NCBI RefSeq assembly: GCF_001718415.1
Contig: NZ_CP013377.1
Coordinates: 930,001-994,000 of the forward strand
DNA: 64,000 nucleotides
Origin: Burkholderia pseudomultivorans
GTDB taxonomy: Bacteria > Pseudomonadota > Gammaproteobacteria > Burkholderiales > Burkholderiaceae
Direction of reading: 5' to 3'
Below the pieces are notes generated by a model. That model was not told where the DNA came from, searched no databases, and saw nothing but the letters and a program-made list of their open reading frames with translations. Position 1 is the stretch's first letter; the number at the start of each line of letters is the position of its first letter. The translations under genes were made by a program, and so were the position numbers. Positions 1 through 8,529 of this stretch are shown here, piece by piece.

Positions 1-704
1 TTCACGCGCAGCCGCACGCCGAGCGACGATAGCGGATACGCGGGGCCGCCCGACGGCAGGTCCGCCGACGGCAGCACGGGCCAGCCGAACGTCGCGTTCA
101 TGAACGACGCCGCGTACTGGCTCACCATGAATTCCTGGTCGAGACTTTGCTGGCCGACCTTCACGTCGAGCTTGTCGCCGAGGAACGCCTGCTGGTACCA
201 CAGCTCCCACAGTCGCGTGGTCGAGTTCGCCTCGATGCCGGTCGCGGTCTGCAGCGTCTGCAGATAGCGCTGGGTGAGGTTCGACCCGTGAATCTGCAGG
301 CCCGACACGTTGAACGTACCGCCCGGCAGGCCGATCGCCTTTTCCGTATCGACGCTGAAGCCGAACTGCGTGAGCCCCTGGTATGCGCCGCCGCGTCCGG
401 TGCCGCCGGCCGCGTTGTACAGGTACTCGCTGGTTTCCTGCAGGTTCAGCGTGACGCCATGAGCGCCGAGCACGTCGCGCAGGCCGCCCATGTTGCCGAG
501 CAGGTTCGAGCGCTCGAAGAGGCCGGCGGGCGCGGCAGTGTCGGCCGACGGTGCCGGTGCGGCGCCGCTGGCGCCGGCGGCGGCTTCCGGCGCGGCCGGC
601 GGTGCGGACTGCGCGAACGCGGGTGCGGCGGCGAGCGACAGCAGCAGGGTGGCCAGTGCGTGCAGGCGTGGCGTGTGCAGGGCGGGTGCGAAGTGGTGCT
701 TCAT
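1..704 (-). CDS. OprB-family carbohydrate-selective porin (3' part outside window)
   Basis: Reading leftward from ATG at 704, the frame is open to the edge, giving about 234 residues; the C-terminal part of the barrel is missing. The start has a typical signal peptide: basic residues, a Leu/Ala core and an AFAQ cleavage region near residue 32. A low-complexity Ala/Pro linker follows. From about residue 60 come features of OprB porins: SNLLGNMGGLRDVLGAHG, a beta-strand pattern with NLQETSEYLYN, then LWELWYQQAF and KVGQQSLDQEF. OprB proteins are outer-membrane channels for sugars and small carbon sources; the substrate cannot be told here. A short putative membrane protein lies 87 bp upstream in the same direction. 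Confidence 0.85.
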   Translation of the reverse strand, partial: MKHHFAPALHTPRLHALATLLLSLAAAPAFAQSAPPAAPEAAAGASGAAPAPSADTAAPAGLFERSNLLGNMGGLRDVLGAHGVTLNLQETSEYLYNAAGGTGRGGAYQGLTQFGFSVDTEKAIGLPGGTFNVSGLQIHGSNLTQRYLQTLQTATGIEANSTTRLWELWYQQAFLGDKLDVKVGQQSLDQEFMVSQYAASFMNATFGWPVLPSADLPSGGPAYPLSSLGVRLRV

Positions 705-791
705 GTGGATCCCGTTGACGATTCGATTAGTCAGGCTGAAGAAGGGAAGGTGCGGTTCGGTGCGCGGGCGCGCGTGGCAGGTCGCGTGCGG

Positions 792-1034
792 CTATGGCAG
801 CCAGCCGCCGACACGTCCGGCTGCCGCGAAGCCGACGCGCGATGCGGCGACGCACAGTAGCGCGGTGAGCGCGATGGCGGCGGTCATTGCACCGACCAGT
901 GCGCAGTCGAGCAGCCGGGGCGGGGACGGCAGATGGGCGAACGCGCGCCGGTTGCCGGGCCCGGGGGCAAGCGGCGACAGACCCGCACCGGGCACGATGC
1001 GCCTGAGTCTGACCGCGAACGATGGAATGAACAT
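792..1034 (-). CDS. Small putative membrane protein
   Basis: An 80-residue ORF with ATG at 1034 and a GGAGG ribosome-binding site about 7 bases upstream. The N-terminal half is basic and Pro/Gly-rich; one hydrophobic segment (about residues 43-66, containing CALVGAMTAAIALTALLCVA) could span the membrane. It is codirectional with the porin gene and ends 87 bp before it, so they could be cotranscribed. I recognise no family. The ribosome-binding site and the single membrane segment favour a real gene, but in DNA this GC-rich a short ORF can occur by chance. Confidence 0.42.
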   Translation of the reverse strand: MFIPSFAVRLRRIVPGAGLSPLAPGPGNRRAFAHLPSPPRLLDCALVGAMTAAIALTALLCVAASRVGFAAAGRVGGWLP

Positions 1035-1544
1035 GACGTGGCCTCCGTCCGGTCCGGCGAGCGCCGGACGACGTGATCGAGCGCCGGGCGCGCGGCGCGC
1101 CCTGCGATCGGCGGTTGAAACGTAACGGAGCGTGCGACGGACGAACCGGCGATGGCCGGCCCGGAGGAAGCGCGCTAACCCGGCGAATGCGAGCTAGCGG
1201 CGGCAGGCATGCTGGCTGCTATCTCGCGATGGTTTGGCCGGCCTGGACCGGCATCGAACTGCAACTGGAGCATGTGTCCACGAAGGGACTCCTGTGTTGA
1301 ACTGCGGCGGATTGTAGACGGCCGATTTGCTGCAGTGCAAGTAAAAAACGCATCAAGAATCGTCGCCGCGACCGGGTCGGGCCGCGCCGGCGCGAGGTGG
1401 AACCGATCCCGCGCACGGTCCGGCCGTTGCGTGCGCGCATCGCGCGCGACGCCCGGCGTGAAAGGTTTCGTCGCGTGTTTTCGAGGGCAAAACTTTCAGC
1501 GTCGCGGCCGCGAAATTTTATTTCCGGAAAAGGGTTTCAAGGGG
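1035..1544. other. Intergenic, no gene recognised
   Basis: About 510 bases between the divergent small membrane-protein gene and the promoter at 1545. I see no convincing coding frame or RNA. The right part (about 1470-1545) is less GC-rich and leads into a sigma-70-like promoter for the plus strand. Confidence 0.5.
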
Positions 1545-1574
1545 TTGACTTCGCTTTCGGCCGGTCCATAGAAT
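1545..1574 (+). promoter_or_regulatory. Sigma-70-type promoter for the transporter leader
   Basis: TTGACT at 1545-1550 and TAGAAT at 1569-1574 with an 18-base spacer, a close match to the housekeeping consensus. Transcription would start near 1581, giving an untranslated leader of about 740 bases before the Nramp-superfamily gene at 2320. Confidence 0.6.
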
Positions 1575-1906
1575 CCGGCATCTTCACTTTTGGGGCAGCC
1601 GTCTTGGACGCTTGCAGTAGTCGATCTTCGAACGAAATTTCCGCCTGAGCGACCGACGTCCGCGCCTCTTCAAGCCGCCGTTTGTCACCCAGGCAAACGG
1701 TGCGCGCAGCAGTACTCCGCAGCAACACTTCCTACGTGCACCCTGATTCGCGCCGGTTAGCGTGATGCGTTCGCGCATGCGCCGTCCGGTTTCGCCGCCG
1801 CCGGGCCGCGGCCGCGTTCGCGCATGCCTTGCCAGGGCGCGCGGATCCGGTCACCGTGCCGGACGGCGCCCAACCGTGTTCCCCGGAACACCGTACAGGA
1901 GCCGCC

Positions 1907-1993
1907 ATGAACGACAGTGACAGTTGTCCCTTATGCCATGCATACCGCCAGACCCTTTTGAACCCGGGTCGCAGGGACACTCCGGCCGACTAG
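1907..1993 (+). CDS. Putative leader peptide, 28 aa, with CPLCH motif
   Basis: ATG at 1907 is preceded by AGGAG at 1897-1901, a good ribosome-binding site at 5-base spacing. The 28-residue product begins MNDSDSCPLCHAYRQTLL and is hydrophilic. A Cys-X2-Cys-His cluster could bind a metal ion, which would suit a metal-sensing uORF before a cation transporter. No family is recognised. The ORF sits in the leader, ends 82 bp before a second small ORF, and its function is inferred only from context. Confidence 0.4.
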   Translation: MNDSDSCPLCHAYRQTLLNPGRRDTPAD

Positions 1994-2075
1994 CCTGATT
2001 CCGAACAGGCGCCGGACTGGCCCCGCACCCACGACGCGGCCGGCACGTCTTGCCGTCGCCGCACGGAGCCAGACC

Positions 2076-2213
2076 ATGAACTTCGGCCTTCTGCTGTCGA
2101 ATCTCCCGCACGTCGCGGAATCGCGCGCCCACTACGACGGGATGCTCACGCTCGACGCGCGTCCGCGCGTGTTTTCCCGTCTGCTGAACCAGTTGAAATC
2201 CTTGATCCGCTGA
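2076..2213 (+). CDS. Putative small protein or leader peptide, 45 aa
   Basis: ATG at 2076 with GGAG at 2065-2068 (7-base spacing). The 45-residue product starts MNFGLLLSNLPHVAESRAHY, continues through a Leu/Arg-rich middle and ends LLNQLKSLIR, probably forming an amphipathic C-terminal helix. It lies between the 28-aa ORF and the transporter start at 2320. I do not recognise it. It may be a small regulatory protein of the transporter or a uORF whose translation controls downstream expression. Conservation of this frame across Burkholderia would decide whether it is coding. Confidence 0.42.
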   Translation: MNFGLLLSNLPHVAESRAHYDGMLTLDARPRVFSRLLNQLKSLIR

Positions 2214-2319
2214 AACGCCGCGCGCGCCTCGGCATGCGCGCGCGGCCGCGAGCCGCGGCGCCGCGTGCGCATGCCAAGGTCACACGCTGTCAGACAACCC
2301 CAGTCGTACGGAAGCCATC

Positions 2320-3966
2320 ATGTCCACGCCATCCAACGTCTCTCCGCCGATCGCCGTCGAACGCAGCGCCGTGCTCGACGACGCCCATCTGGGCGACATC
2401 CGCGGCGCGCTCGGCACGATCGCGCATCACGACACCGCGCCGCGCGGCACGTGGCGCGCCCGCCTGCGCACGCTGCTCGCGATCATCGGCCCCGGCCTGA
2501 TCGTGATGGTCGGCGACAACGACGCCGGCGCGTTCGGCACCTATACGCAGGCCGGCCAGAACTACGGCACGACGCTGCTGTGGACGCTGCTGCTGCTCGT
2601 GCCCGTGCTGTACGTGAACCAGGAAATGGTGCTGCGCCTCGGCGCGGTCACGGGCGTCGGCCATGCGCGCCTGATCTTCGAACGCTTCGGCAAGTTCTGG
2701 GGCGCGTTCAGCGTGATCGACCTGTTCCTGCTCAATGCGTTGACGATCGTCACCGAGTTCATCGGCATCACGTTCGTGCTCGACTTCTTCGGTCTGCCGA
2801 AGGTGGCCGGCGTATGCGTGGCCGCCGCGTTGACGATGGCGGCGGTCAGTACCGGGGATTTCAGGCGCTTCGAGCGCTTCGCGGTCGTGCTCTGCGTGCT
2901 GAGCCTGCTGCTCGTGCCGGTGCTCGTGTCGATCCATCCGCCCGTCGCGCAGATGACGAGCGATTTCCTCGTGCCGAACTGGCCCGCGCACGCGAAGCTG
3001 TCGGACGTGATGCTGCTGGTGATCGGCATCGTCGGCACGACGGTCGCGCCGTGGCAATTGTTCTTCCAGCAGAGCTACGTGATCGACAAGCGCATCACGC
3101 CGCGCTTCATCAAGTATGAAAAAGTCGATCTGTGGATCGGCATCGCATTCGTGCTGATCGGCTCGGTCGCGATGATCGGCTTCAGCGCCGCGCTGTTCAG
3201 CGGACATCCGGAAGCCGGCAATTTCACCGACGCAGGCGGCATCATCGCGGGCCTCGAGAAGTATGCGGGGCGTACCAGCGCGACGCTGTTCGCGGTCGCG
3301 CTGCTCGACGCATGCATCATCGGTGCGGCGGCCGTGTCGCTGTCGACGGCCTATGCGATCGGCGACGTGTTCAAGATCCGCCACTCGCTGCATCGCGGCG
3401 TGGGCGACGCGAAGGGCTTCTATCTCGTGTATTTCGGCATCGTCGCGGCCGCGGCCACGCTGGTGCTGATCCCGGGCAGCCCGCTCGGCCTGCTGACCGA
3501 AGCCGTGCAGACGCTCGCGGGCGTGCTGCTGCCGAGTGCGACCGTGTTCCTGCTGGTGCTGTGCAACGACCGCCAGGTGCTCGGCCCGTGGGTCAACTCG
3601 ATGAAGCTCAACGTGTTCACGGGCGCAGTCGTCTGGGTGCTCGTGCTGCTGTCGATCGTCCTGACCGCGTCGGTGATGTATCCGGACATCAGCGGCGAAG
3701 CGATTCTCGACGTGCTGGTGGGCGGCACGGTGCTCGCGATCGCCGGCTATCTCGCGACGGTGCTGATCCGCCGCAACGGGCGCGTCATCGAACCGGGCAT
3801 CGACCGCACGCAGCGCGACACGTGGCGCATGCCGCCGCTCGACACGCTCGCGCCGCAGAACATGACGCTGTCCACGCGCATCTGGATGGCCGTGCTGCGC
3901 GGCTATCTCGTGATCGCGGTCGGTCTCGTGATCGTCAAGGTCGTGCAGATGACGCTGCTGAAATAG
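2320..3966 (+). CDS. Nramp-superfamily divalent cation transporter, NRMT-like
   Basis: An inner-membrane transporter of 548 aa with about 11 hydrophobic segments after a cytosolic N-terminus of about 50 residues. The fold is Nramp (MntH/SLC11), but the metal-site motifs are changed. The TM1 motif DPGN of Mn/Fe transporters is DNDAGA here (residues 66-71), and the TM6 motif MPH is APW (243-245). Loss of the Asn and the Met ligand is the hallmark of Nramp-related magnesium transporters, described in Clostridium and Eggerthella, where the site takes a hydrated Mg2+. Mg2+ (or another hard cation) is therefore more likely than Mn2+, although automated annotation will probably say mntH. The long leader upstream fits metal regulation. 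ATG at 2320 follows CGGAAG. Confidence 0.85.
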   Translation: MSTPSNVSPPIAVERSAVLDDAHLGDIRGALGTIAHHDTAPRGTWRARLRTLLAIIGPGLIVMVGDNDAGAFGTYTQAGQNYGTTLLWTLLLLVPVLYVNQEMVLRLGAVTGVGHARLIFERFGKFWGAFSVIDLFLLNALTIVTEFIGITFVLDFFGLPKVAGVCVAAALTMAAVSTGDFRRFERFAVVLCVLSLLLVPVLVSIHPPVAQMTSDFLVPNWPAHAKLSDVMLLVIGIVGTTVAPWQLFFQQSYVIDKRITPRFIKYEKVDLWIGIAFVLIGSVAMIGFSAALFSGHPEAGNFTDAGGIIAGLEKYAGRTSATLFAVALLDACIIGAAAVSLSTAYAIGDVFKIRHSLHRGVGDAKGFYLVYFGIVAAAATLVLIPGSPLGLLTEAVQTLAGVLLPSATVFLLVLCNDRQVLGPWVNSMKLNVFTGAVVWVLVLLSIVLTASVMYPDISGEAILDVLVGGTVLAIAGYLATVLIRRNGRVIEPGIDRTQRDTWRMPPLDTLAPQNMTLSTRIWMAVLRGYLVIAVGLVIVKVVQMTLLK

Positions 3967-4014
3967 CGCGCGCGATGCAGCGGCGCCGCACGCGGTGCCG
4001 CGCCGCCACCCGTC

Positions 4015-4039
4015 GATGCCGGCCCGCGGGGCCGGCATC
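4015..4039. terminator. GC-rich hairpin between convergent genes
   Basis: An 11-bp perfect stem (GATGCCGGCCC / GGGCCGGCATC) with a 3-base loop, placed 48 bases after the transporter stop and 31 bases after the stop of the convergent luxR gene. There is no U-tract, so it may act as a bidirectional hairpin or Rho-assisted terminator. Confidence 0.5.
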
Positions 4040-4070
4040 TGCGTTGACGCGTGCGGCGCTCGCGCCGCCG

Positions 4071-4961
4071 TCAGATCAGTTCGAGCTTCGACGTCAGGTA
4101 GGTGAGCTGAATCCGGTTCGCGACGCCGAAGCGCTTGCGCAGCTTGCGCAGGTGATAGTCGACGTTGTGCGCGCTGGTATCGAGGCGGCGACCGATTTCC
4201 TTGTCCGACGCGCCTTCGGCGATGCCGAGCAGCAGTTCCTGCTCGAACGGCGTGAGCCCGTTGACCGCGCGCTCGCGCGACGTCGCGATCAGCTGCGGCG
4301 ATGCGAACTTGTGCACCGACAGCCCGATCGACAGCGCCTGCTCGACGGTCGCGGGCGTGATCCATTCGCGCGTGCGGCGCGGTGCGGTGAAACTCATGAA
4401 CGCATGCAGTCGCGTGCCGGGCACGGCCATCGAATACATGATGCCGCTGCACATGCCGTCGTCCTGCATGGTCTGCAGGAAGCCGTCGAGCGACGCGGGC
4501 GTCACGCACCCGTCGTCGCGCTGGCGATGCTCGCGGCGCAACTGCTGCAGGTCCCACACGATCGGCATGTTGCACACGCGCGCGCCGAGCGTGCGCGGAT
4601 CGACGTCGTGGTGGTTGTGCCGCACATAGTCGCCGCGATAGGTGGCCGGCGTAAACGCTTCGTGCAGGTAAAGGCTCTCGACGCGTTCGTGCGCGAATTC
4701 GAGCGCAAAGTACGCGAACGTCGAGAAACCCGTCAGATGCAGCAGGCCCGACACGATGCGGTTGCGCTCGGCCGTGCTTTGCGCATGCGCGAGCGTGTCC
4801 GCGACGCCGAGCTTCGGCGCGTGCGGCTGTGCGATCTCGTTGCGTTTGACGTCGTCGCACCAGACGACCTGCACCGGGCGCTCGCGCAGTGCGCCCGGTC
4901 CGCGCGGCGGGCAGGGAACGGCTGGGGCGACGGCTGCTTCATGCAAGGCAATATCGGACAT
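4071..4961 (-). CDS. LuxR-type regulator with autoinducer-binding-like domain
   Basis: A 296-aa transcription regulator. Residues about 70-210 resemble the autoinducer-binding domain of LuxR/TraR proteins: aromatic residues in FAYFALEF, the acidic DVDPR motif and the Trp of PIVWD sit where LuxR proteins contact acyl-homoserine lactones. The last 65 residues form a LuxR helix-turn-helix: LTPFEQELLLGIAEGASDKE, with the recognition helix near AHNVDYHLRKL. ATG at 4961 has GAGGGA just upstream. No luxI-type synthase is in the window, so this is a LuxR solo. It is divergent from a second LuxR gene at 5244 and sits beside the type III secretion operon, suggesting density- or ligand-dependent control; ligand and targets are unknown. 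Confidence 0.75.
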   Translation of the reverse strand: MSDIALHEAAVAPAVPCPPRGPGALRERPVQVVWCDDVKRNEIAQPHAPKLGVADTLAHAQSTAERNRIVSGLLHLTGFSTFAYFALEFAHERVESLYLHEAFTPATYRGDYVRHNHHDVDPRTLGARVCNMPIVWDLQQLRREHRQRDDGCVTPASLDGFLQTMQDDGMCSGIMYSMAVPGTRLHAFMSFTAPRRTREWITPATVEQALSIGLSVHKFASPQLIATSRERAVNGLTPFEQELLLGIAEGASDKEIGRRLDTSAHNVDYHLRKLRKRFGVANRIQLTYLTSKLELI

Positions 4962-5243
4962 GACCCATCCCTCGGAATCGACGCGCCACGCCGCGCGATG
5001 GCCGCCGTGTCGTGCACGGCGGGCGACGGTGCGATCGAAGCATCGTATTGATATGCGCCGGTCGTGATCCTGACGAAACGCGGGGGCATTGTACAAAAAT
5101 GCCGGCGTGCGCGTAATATGCCGTAATACTAATCGCGGCGAAAGTTTCATGTTCGCCCGGCAATGACGATTACCAGAAAAGCATAAAGAAAAGACCATGA
5201 TGTGACGGGGCTTGTTCACATATTGGGAAGGGGTGGGCTCCTC

Positions 5244-6077
5244 ATGACATACGCTGACGGCGCGCCACGCGTCGAATGGTTTTCGCAAGCCGATATCGCG
5301 GCGGCTGCCGCTTATTCGAATGAAATTCAGGCAATCGATCGCGACGTTTTTACCGCGATTCAAATTGCGTCCGGTAAATCCGACCTGGGTTCGGTCGATT
5401 TCGCGCAATGCCACGAGCGCTTGAGGCAAATCGGATTCAGCACGCTCGGATATGGCGCCTATGAAATGATCGGGCGGCGCATTCTGTGCGCGCATCTGCT
5501 GCGCGATCTCGCGCCGGCGACCTTCATGCAGCCGTACATCGAGGGCATGCTGTACGAGAGCGATCCGCGTTTCGCACAGGTGCGGCAAAGCGGGTTTCCG
5601 GTCGCGTGGCGGCTCGACGAGATCGAGGCGGCCGCGCAGCGCGACGGCGACCGCAAGGTGCTCGCGCTCGCGGGCCATCTGCGCGCGCATGCGATGAACA
5701 GCGGCGTGATCTTCAGCCTGTCCGCGCCGCGGCTCGACCTGCGCGTCGCGGTGAACGTGTCGTCGGAGGCGCACGGCACCGAATGGATCGACGACCGCGT
5801 GATCGGCGGCGCGCTGTCGGTGAGCCTGGCGGTGCATCGCGTCGCGCTGCCGTTCCTCGAGGCGCGCATCGCGCGCCTGCGCGGCTTCTCGCTCGGCGAC
5901 GAGCAGCAGCAGGTGCTCGAACGCCTCGTGCACGGGCTGTCCGACCAGGAAATCGCGAGCGCGCTGCGCACCTCGCTGCACAAGGTCGGCCATCACATCC
6001 GCTCGCTCGAAAAGCTGTTCAACGTGCAGAATCGCGCGCAACTCGCGTATCTCGCCGCGCGCCGGCTGCCGTCCTGA
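5244..6077 (+). CDS. LuxR-type regulator, second of a divergent pair
   Basis: A 277-aa regulator with the same architecture as its divergent neighbour. The N-terminal domain carries YESDPRF and a downstream Trp (VAWRL), positions typical of LuxR ligand domains. The C-terminal helix-turn-helix contains LSDQEIASALRTSLHKVGHH and ends NRAQLAYLAARR. ATG at 5244 lies 10 bases after GGGAAGGGG; a GTG at 5202 is an alternative. The gene points toward sctV, which starts 259 bp downstream, so regulation of the secretion operon is a reasonable inference. The 282-bp region between the two luxR genes is comparatively AT-rich. I did not see a standard lux box there. Confidence 0.75.
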   Translation: MTYADGAPRVEWFSQADIAAAAAYSNEIQAIDRDVFTAIQIASGKSDLGSVDFAQCHERLRQIGFSTLGYGAYEMIGRRILCAHLLRDLAPATFMQPYIEGMLYESDPRFAQVRQSGFPVAWRLDEIEAAAQRDGDRKVLALAGHLRAHAMNSGVIFSLSAPRLDLRVAVNVSSEAHGTEWIDDRVIGGALSVSLAVHRVALPFLEARIARLRGFSLGDEQQQVLERLVHGLSDQEIASALRTSLHKVGHHIRSLEKLFNVQNRAQLAYLAARRLPS

Positions 6078-6093
6078 CGCGGCTTTCCGCGGC

Positions 6094-6121
6094 CCGGCCC
6101 GCAGCCCGGCGCGCGGGCCGG
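6094..6121 (+). terminator. Hairpin after luxR gene
   Basis: A 9-bp stem (CCGGCCCGC at 6094-6102, GCGGGCCGG at 6113-6121) with a 10-base loop, 17 bases after the luxR stop. There is no U-tract. It may separate luxR from the secretion operon. Confidence 0.35.
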
Positions 6122-6336
6122 TTCGCCATGGAAGCGGTTCCGTGGAGGCGGGGCCGGATGCCTCGCCGGGTTTCGTAGTCCGATCCGAATGCCGCCGGGA
6201 AACGCGCTTTCGCGCTACGAGGCGGATCGGTTTTTACGCGGTTTCGCGTCGCTACACTCGTCCCATTCCAGCACCGCGCGGCGCGCGGGCATCGATTGCC
6301 CGCGCCCGCCGGCGACAACGACAGGACGACGGCACG

Positions 6337-8529
6337 ATGGCAGAACCGAAGGCGCTTTCCCGCGACTGGCAGCGGATGTTTTCCGCCGGCCGCGGCGTGT
6401 CCGGGCGGCGTCTCGGCGCGTCGCCGCGCGCCGACCTGTTCCTCGCCGCGTTCATCGTCGCGGTCGTCGCGCTGTTCATCCTGCCGCTGCCGCAGGCCGC
6501 GCTCGACGGGATGATCTCGCTGAACCTCGCCGCGAGCGTCGTGCTGCTGACGGTGTCGACCTACGTGCCCTCGGCGGTCAGCTTCTCGTCGTTTCCCGCG
6601 CTGCTGCTGTTTACGACGCTGTTCCGCCTCGCGCTGAACATCGCGTCGTGCAAGCTGATCCTGCTGCATGCGAATGCCGGTCACGTGATCGACGCGTTCG
6701 GGCGGCTGGTAGTCGGCAACAACGTCGTGGTCGGCGGCGTGGTGTTTCTCGTGATCGCCGTCGTGCAGTTCATCGTGATCGCGAAAGGCTCGGAGCGCGT
6801 TGCGGAGGTCGGCGCGCGTTTCTCGCTCGACGCGATGCCGGGCAAGCAGATGAGCATCGACGCGGACCTGCGCGCCGGCATCATCAGCGCCGACGAGGCG
6901 CGCGAGCGCCGCGAGAAGCTCGAGCAGGAATCGCAGATGCACGGCGCGATGGACGGTGCGATGAAGTTCGTGAAGGGCGACGCGATCGCGGGCCTCGTGA
7001 TCGCGTTCATCAACATCGTCGCGGGGATCGCGGTCGGCACGCTGATGCACGGGATGGACATCGCGCAGGCGCTGCAGCGTTACGCGATCCTGACGGTCGG
7101 CGACGGGATGGCGTCGCAGATTCCGTCGCTGCTGGTCTCGATCGCGGCCGGCATCGTGACGACGCGTGTCGCGACGCGCGACGCGCGCCAGCGCCAGCTC
7201 GGCGAACAGCTGGGCGAACAGCTCGGCGCGCATCCGCGTGCGCTGCTGATCGCCGCACTGGTGCTGGCCGGCTTCCTCGCCGTGCCGGGCTTCCCGAAAT
7301 GGTCGTTCGCGCTGATCGCGCTCGCGCTCGGCGCGTTCGCGTTCTCGCAGCTCAAGCGCAAGACGGCCGCGCCGAGCTTCAACCTGATCCATATCGCCGG
7401 GCGCGTCGGCGCGCTCGACGACGGCCAGCCCGCGAAGGTATCGCATGCGGCGGGCGTCACGTCGCTGATCGCGGTATCGCTGTCCGACGACCTGCGCACC
7501 ACGCTGAATCTCGCGCAGCTGCAGGCCGCGCTGTCGGGCGCGAAGGCGCGCGTCGACGCGGACATCGGCACGGTGTTCCCGCGCATCACGCTGAACGATG
7601 ACGAAGGCGCGCCGGCCGGCAGCTACCGGATCTATCTGCAGGACGTGCTTGCCGCGCACGGCGCGCTGAAGCCGGGCTGGCTGCTGTGGGACGGCGTCGC
7701 GCCGTTGCCCGAGCATGCGGAGCGCCAGCCGGCCGAGGCGTTCGGACCGTTTGCGACCGCGCTGTGGATCAAGCCCGACGGCGCGGCGCCGGACGGCAAG
7801 TGGCTGACGAGCGAAGCCGCGCTGGCCGCGCACGTCGAGCAGATCGTGCGTCAGCATGCCGATGAGCTGATCGGCATCCAGGAGACGCAGGCGCTCGTGC
7901 ACCTGGTGCGCCGCGATCACCCGGAACTCGTCGGCGAGCTGACGCGGCTCGTGCCGCTGCAGCGCGTGACCGAGGTGCTGCGCCGGCTGCTCGCCGAGCA
8001 GGTGCCGATCCGCAACCTGCGCGTGATCTTCGAAAGCCTGATCACGTGGGCGCCGAACGAACCCGACGACGTGATCGCGCTCGTCGAGCTGGTGCGCGTC
8101 GACCTGCGCCGGATGATCACCGACCGCCATGCAGGCGCGGCGCGCCAGCTGCGCGTGGTGCTGTTCGAGCAGAACCTGCAGGAGCGCATCGAGAGCGCGG
8201 TGATTCGCACCAAGCAGGGCAATTTCCTCGCGCTGTCGAGCGCGGTCAAGCAGGACATCGGCGAGCAGGTGCGGGCGATCGTCCAGGCTGCGCAGGCGGG
8301 CCAGGGCAATGCGCAGGGCGCGGCGCGGCTCGCGGTGATGGTCGCGCTCGGCGCGCGCCGCTACGTGAAGACGATCCTGCAGCCGGTGCTGCCCGACCTC
8401 GCGGTGCTGTCGTACCAGGAGATCGAGGAGGACGTGCAGCTGCATACGGTCGGCTGGGTGAAGAACCCGCCCGACGACGGCACGGTCGGCGCGGGCGCCG
8501 AAGTGCGCGCGCCGGGAGTCGCGCAATGA
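6337..8529 (+). CDS. sctV: Type III secretion export gate protein SctV
   Basis: The 730-aa major export-gate protein (FHIPEP/LcrD family), which forms a cytosolic nonameric ring that receives substrates and chaperones. Residues about 30-330 hold the membrane domain with about eight hydrophobic helices. The conserved loop of the family appears as RFSLDAMPGKQMSIDADLRA, followed by the KFVKGDAIAGL segment. The C-terminal cytosolic domain includes LVHLVRRDHPEL and ends near the IEEDVQLHTVGWV region. I chose ATG at 6337 (MAEPKALSRDW) over upstream starts because the upstream residues are low-complexity basic. It is first in a tightly coupled operon: its stop overlaps the sctS start (ATGA). Confidence 0.92.
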   Translation: MAEPKALSRDWQRMFSAGRGVSGRRLGASPRADLFLAAFIVAVVALFILPLPQAALDGMISLNLAASVVLLTVSTYVPSAVSFSSFPALLLFTTLFRLALNIASCKLILLHANAGHVIDAFGRLVVGNNVVVGGVVFLVIAVVQFIVIAKGSERVAEVGARFSLDAMPGKQMSIDADLRAGIISADEARERREKLEQESQMHGAMDGAMKFVKGDAIAGLVIAFINIVAGIAVGTLMHGMDIAQALQRYAILTVGDGMASQIPSLLVSIAAGIVTTRVATRDARQRQLGEQLGEQLGAHPRALLIAALVLAGFLAVPGFPKWSFALIALALGAFAFSQLKRKTAAPSFNLIHIAGRVGALDDGQPAKVSHAAGVTSLIAVSLSDDLRTTLNLAQLQAALSGAKARVDADIGTVFPRITLNDDEGAPAGSYRIYLQDVLAAHGALKPGWLLWDGVAPLPEHAERQPAEAFGPFATALWIKPDGAAPDGKWLTSEAALAAHVEQIVRQHADELIGIQETQALVHLVRRDHPELVGELTRLVPLQRVTEVLRRLLAEQVPIRNLRVIFESLITWAPNEPDDVIALVELVRVDLRRMITDRHAGAARQLRVVLFEQNLQERIESAVIRTKQGNFLALSSAVKQDIGEQVRAIVQAAQAGQGNAQGAARLAVMVALGARRYVKTILQPVLPDLAVLSYQEIEEDVQLHTVGWVKNPPDDGTVGAGAEVRAPGVAQ

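Larger units (their letters stand above)
1575..2319 (+). promoter_or_regulatory. Long leader upstream of Nramp-superfamily transporter
   Basis: A roughly 740-base leader lies between the promoter at 1545-1574 and the transporter start. It contains a hairpin with a 7-bp stem (CCGTTTG at 1678-1684, CAAACGG at 1694-1700), a repeated GCGTTCGCGCATG (about 1768 and 1813), and two small ORFs (1907-1993 and 2076-2213) with Shine-Dalgarno sequences. I could not match it to the M-box or yybP-ykoY consensus by eye. Such a leader before a divalent-cation transporter suggests metal-responsive attenuation or uORF control; this is inference. Confidence 0.4.

Noticed and set aside
1575..1760. yybP-ykoY or M-box riboswitch in the transporter leader
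   Set aside because: TTTGGGGCAGCC recalls the GGGGAGTAGC of yybP-ykoY, but the second conserved loop and pairing could not be found by eye, and the M-box core is absent. Only a generic leader is claimed.
2290..4860. Very long minus-strand reading frame opposite the Nramp-family gene
   Set aside because: Its translation is Arg/His/Ala/Asp-rich without domain features. It is the antisense shadow of a GC-rich gene. Similar long frames opposite sctV, sctC, asnB and the chemoreceptor gene were dropped for the same reason.
4962..5243. lux box between the divergent luxR genes
   Set aside because: I looked for a dyad like ACCTGNCANNTNTGNCAGGT. Only AT-rich direct repeats such as GTAATAT and GTAATAC are present.
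6121..6336. Possible plant-inducible-promoter box (TTCG-N16-TTCG) upstream of sctV
   Set aside because: TTCG occurs at 6172, 6209 and 6243, but the gaps are about 30-33 bases, not 16. No other Hrp box was found.
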